A model generated the notes under the pieces. That model saw only the letters and a program-made list of their open reading frames with translations, was not told the DNA's origin and did not search any database. Of a DNA stretch of 64,000 bases, positions 61,552 to 64,000 are shown piece by piece; within the stretch, counting starts at the first letter, position 1, and the number at the start of each line of letters is the position of its first letter. This DNA comes from Symbioplanes lichenis (GTDB lineage Bacteria > Actinomycetota > Actinomycetes > Mycobacteriales > Micromonosporaceae). The DNA is taken from assembly GCF_030709675.1 (NCBI RefSeq), contig NZ_JAUZQD010000003.1:372001-436000 (forward strand), given 5' to 3'. A program made the position numbers and the translations under genes.

Positions 61552-64000
61552 TCAGGCTTTCTTGAGCCAGAAGGTCAGGCCGATGGCTTCCTCGGTGAAC
61601 GGGGTGCCCCACCCGGCCTCGCCGGCCGCGTAGTCGGTGGCCAGCACCTCGTCCGACACCAGGTCGCGGTGCTCCTCCAGGGCGGCGGCCGTCTCCTCGG
61701 CGGTGGCCACGTAGCGCAGCACGATGCGGTCGGAGACCTCGAGGCCGCTGGTCTTGCGGGCCTCCTGGATGAGGCGGATGGCGTCGCGGGCCAGGCCGGC
61801 TCGTTTGAGCTCGGCGGTCAGGTGGAGGTCGAGGGCCAGGGTGGCGCCCTGCTCGGAGGCGACCGCCCAGCCCTCGCGCGGGGTCTCGGTGATGATGACC
61901 TCCTCCGGGGACAGGGACACCGGCGCGCCGTCGAGGTCGACCGTTGCCGTGCCGTCGGCCAGGGCCTGCTTGAGGGCGGCGGCGTCGGTGGCGGCGATGG
62001 CCTTGGCGATGTCCTGGACCTGCTTGCCGAAGCGCTTGCCGAGCGGCCGGAAGTTGGCCTTCGCGGTGGTGTCGACGAGCGAGTCGCCCGCCGAGGCCAC
62101 GTCGAGGACCAGGCCGACGTTGAGCTCGGAGGCGATCTCGGCCAGCAGGTCGGGGTGCAGCGCGCCGAAGCCGGGGCCGGACGCGAGGGCCCGCGACAGC
62201 GGCTGGCGGGTCTTGACGCCCGACTCCGCGCGAGCCGTGCGACCCAGCTCGACCAGGCGCCGGACCAGCACCATCTGCTCACCGAGGCGCTCGTCGACCA
62301 GGTCTTCCACGACCGAGGGGTACGCGGCCAGGTGCACCGACGTCGCCGCGGTCGGGTCCACCGGGGCGACCATGTCCTGCCACACCCGCTCGGTGATGAA
62401 CGGGGTGATCGGCGCCAGGAGCAACGTCACCGTGCGGAGCGCCTCGTGCAGCGTGGCGAGGGCCGCCGCGTCGCCCCGCCAGAAACGGCGGCGGCTGCGG
62501 CGCACGTACCAGTTGGACAGGTCGTCGACGAAGGCCGCGAGCAGCTTGCCGGCCTCCTGGGTGTCGAACGCCGCCATGGCCTCGTCGACCCGGCGGACCA
62601 GCAGGTTGAGCTCGGACAGCACCCAGCGGTCCAGCACCGGGCGGTCGGCCGGCGCCGGGTCGGCGGCCGAGGGAGACCACCCAGCGGTACGCCCGTAGAG
62701 CGCCTGGAAAGCCGCCGTGTTCCAGTACGTCAGCAGGGTCTTGCGTACCACCTCCTGCAAGGTGTTGTGACCCACCCGGCGCTGCGCCCAGGGTGACCCG
62801 GACGCGGCCATGAACCACCGCACCGCGTCGGCGCCGTGCCGCTCGAGCAGCGGGATCGGCTCGAGGATGTTGCCCAGGTGCTTGGACATCTTGCGGCCGT
62901 CCTCGGCCATGATGTGCCCGAGGCAGACCACATTCTCGTACGGCGACTTGTCGAACACCAGCGTGCCGATCGCCATCAGCGTGTAGAACCAGCCACGCGT
63001 CTGGTCGATCGCCTCGGAGATGAACTGGGCGGGGAAGCTGCGCTCGAACAGCTCCTTGTTCTTGTACGGGTAGCCGAACTGCGCGAATGGCATCGACCCG
63101 CTGTCGTACCAGGCGTCGATGACGTCCGGCACTCGCGTGGCGGTCGCTCCGCACTCGCCGCACGGGAACGTCACGGCGTCGATGAACGGCCGGTGCGGGT
63201 CGAGCCCGGACAGATCACTGCCCGTCTTCTCTGACAACTCCGCCAGTGATCCGACACACGTCAGGTGGCCCTCGGCGCAGCGCCAGATCGGCAGGGGAGT
63301 GCCCCAGTAGCGCGAGCGGGACAGCGCCCAGTCGACGTTGTTCTTGAGCCAGTCGCCGTACCGGCCGTGCTTGATGGTCTCGGGCTGCCACGTGGTGGCC
63401 TCATTTTCCCGGATCATCTGCTCGCGGACGGCGGTGGTGCGCACGTACCACGACGGCTGCGCGTAGTAGATCAGGTGCGTGTGGCAGCGCCAGCAGTGCG
63501 GGTAGCTGTGCTCGTACTGCAGCTCACGGAAGAGCAGCCCGCGCGCCTGGAGGTCGGTGACCAGCGCCGGGTCCGCGGACTTGAAGAACTGCCCGCCGAC
63601 CAGCGGCAGCTGCGGCTCGAAGGTGCCGTCCGGGCGGACCGGGTTGACCATGGGCAGCCCGTACGCCCGGCAGCTGGCCAGGTCGTCCGCGCCGAACGCG
63701 GGGGACTGGTGCACGAGACCCGTGCCGCTGTCGGCGGTGACGTAGGAGGCGAGGATCACGTAGTGCGCGTCCGGGATCTCGACCAGATCGAACGGCCGGC
63801 TGTACGCCCACCGCTCCATCTCCTTGCCGGAGAAGCTTTCCCCGGTCCGCGTCCAGCCCTCGCCGAGCGCCTGCTCGACCAGCTCGTCGGCGACGACCAG
63901 CTGCTCGCTGCCGTCGGTCGCGACGACGTAGGTGAACTCGGGGTTCACGGCCACCGCGGTGTTCGACACGAGCGTCCACGGCGTCGTCGTCCACACCACG
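61552..64000 (-). CDS. ileS: Isoleucine--tRNA ligase (partial, C-terminal 816 residues)
   Basis: Charges tRNA-Ile. Visible: part of the CP1 editing domain (WTTTPWTLVSNTAVAV and the TADSGTGLVHQSPAFGADD editing site), NNVDWALSRSRYWGTPLPIW, WYDSGSMPFAQFG, the GRKMSKHLGN class I signature, anticodon-binding domain (LSNWYVRRSRRRFWRG), and a C-terminal domain without the usual zinc cysteines, as in the type-2 (actinobacterial/eukaryote-like) form. The HIGH motif is beyond the right edge. The only clear housekeeping gene of the window. Confidence 0.97.
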   Translation of the reverse strand, partial: VVWTTTPWTLVSNTAVAVNPEFTYVVATDGSEQLVVADELVEQALGEGWTRTGESFSGKEMERWAYSRPFDLVEIPDAHYVILASYVTADSGTGLVHQSPAFGADDLASCRAYGLPMVNPVRPDGTFEPQLPLVGGQFFKSADPALVTDLQARGLLFRELQYEHSYPHCWRCHTHLIYYAQPSWYVRTTAVREQMIRENEATTWQPETIKHGRYGDWLKNNVDWALSRSRYWGTPLPIWRCAEGHLTCVGSLAELSEKTGSDLSGLDPHRPFIDAVTFPCGECGATATRVPDVIDAWYDSGSMPFAQFGYPYKNKELFERSFPAQFISEAIDQTRGWFYTLMAIGTLVFDKSPYENVVCLGHIMAEDGRKMSKHLGNILEPIPLLERHGADAVRWFMAASGSPWAQRRVGHNTLQEVVRKTLLTYWNTAAFQALYGRTAGWSPSAADPAPADRPVLDRWVLSELNLLVRRVDEAMAAFDTQEAGKLLAAFVDDLSNWYVRRSRRRFWRGDAAALATLHEALRTVTLLLAPITPFITERVWQDMVAPVDPTAATSVHLAAYPSVVEDLVDERLGEQMVLVRRLVELGRTARAESGVKTRQPLSRALASGPGFGALHPDLLAEIASELNVGLVLDVASAGDSLVDTTAKANFRPLGKRFGKQVQDIAKAIAATDAAALKQALADGTATVDLDGAPVSLSPEEVIITETPREGWAVASEQGATLALDLHLTAELKRAGLARDAIRLIQEARKTSGLEVSDRIVLRYVATAEETAAALEEHRDLVSDEVLATDYAAGEAGWGTPFTEEAIGLTFWLKKA

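Overview
High-GC DNA (about 70 percent or more G+C, strong G/C bias at third codon positions, many GTG starts, many 4-base ATGA/GTGA gene overlaps) with actinobacterial gene families (DivIVA-like coiled-coil protein, alditol oxidase, DesA3-type desaturase with its own reductase, DUF6518, P1 peptidase, actinobacterial IleS). This fits a soil actinomycete, perhaps a member of the Micromonosporaceae; the family-level placement is inference. I see no phage genes, transposase, CRISPR array, rRNA or tRNA.

Layout. (1) 1-8630: a catabolic island. A copper amine oxidase (cut by the left edge) is divergent from a VanR-like GntR regulator. Facing it is a tightly overlapping five-gene operon read right to left: Rieske oxygenase, glutamine-synthetase-like ligase, aldehyde dehydrogenase, class V aminotransferase and sarcosine-oxidase-like flavoenzyme. 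(2) 8664-20168: mixed housekeeping and accessory genes: a membrane protein, a PPOX protein, aldo/keto reductase, amidohydrolase, DivIVA-like protein, an uncharacterised three-gene membrane operon, P1 peptidase, S33 peptidase and quinone oxidoreductase. (3) 20324-30394: secreted lipase, serine hydrolase, unknown genes, LacI regulator, isochorismatase-like protein, DUF4037, DUF2975/XRE pair and an MFS exporter. (4) 30874-43870: a Tat-exported amidohydrolase, then the lower aromatic pathway: a maleylacetate reductase/hydroxyquinol 1,2-dioxygenase fusion, a FAD phenol hydroxylase, and a divergent pcaF-pcaI-pcaJ operon with a LysR regulator. (5) 43965-56165: NmrA protein, secreted nuclease, alditol oxidase, SDR/TetR pair with tandem operators, GH13 and GT2 enzymes, and a desaturase/reductase pair beside a PucR regulator. 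(6) 56244-64000: aldo/keto reductase coupled to an FdhF-like molybdoenzyme, a response-regulator remnant, DUF6518, a truncated AraC regulator and ileS (cut by the right edge).

How the genes fit together. The palindrome ATTGGATCCAAT, the operator documented for VanR of Caulobacter, occurs (intact or nearly so) beside the GntR gene, upstream of the Rieske operon and upstream of pcaF. This links an upper pathway (amine activation, ring or side-chain oxygenation) with a lower one (hydroxyquinol to maleylacetate to 3-oxoadipate to acetyl-CoA plus succinyl-CoA) about 34 kb away. The proposed regulon, its unknown (probably aromatic or amine) substrate and the fused ring-cleavage/reductase enzyme are the most novel biology here.

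A second theme is repeats at gene boundaries. Several genes carry short tandem duplications of their own 3-prime or 5-prime ends, and at least eight proteins carry in-frame low-complexity inserts or tails between or after conserved domains. At pcaJ the 5-prime end was tandemly multiplied, creating a 42-codon ORF that overlaps both neighbours by ATGA.
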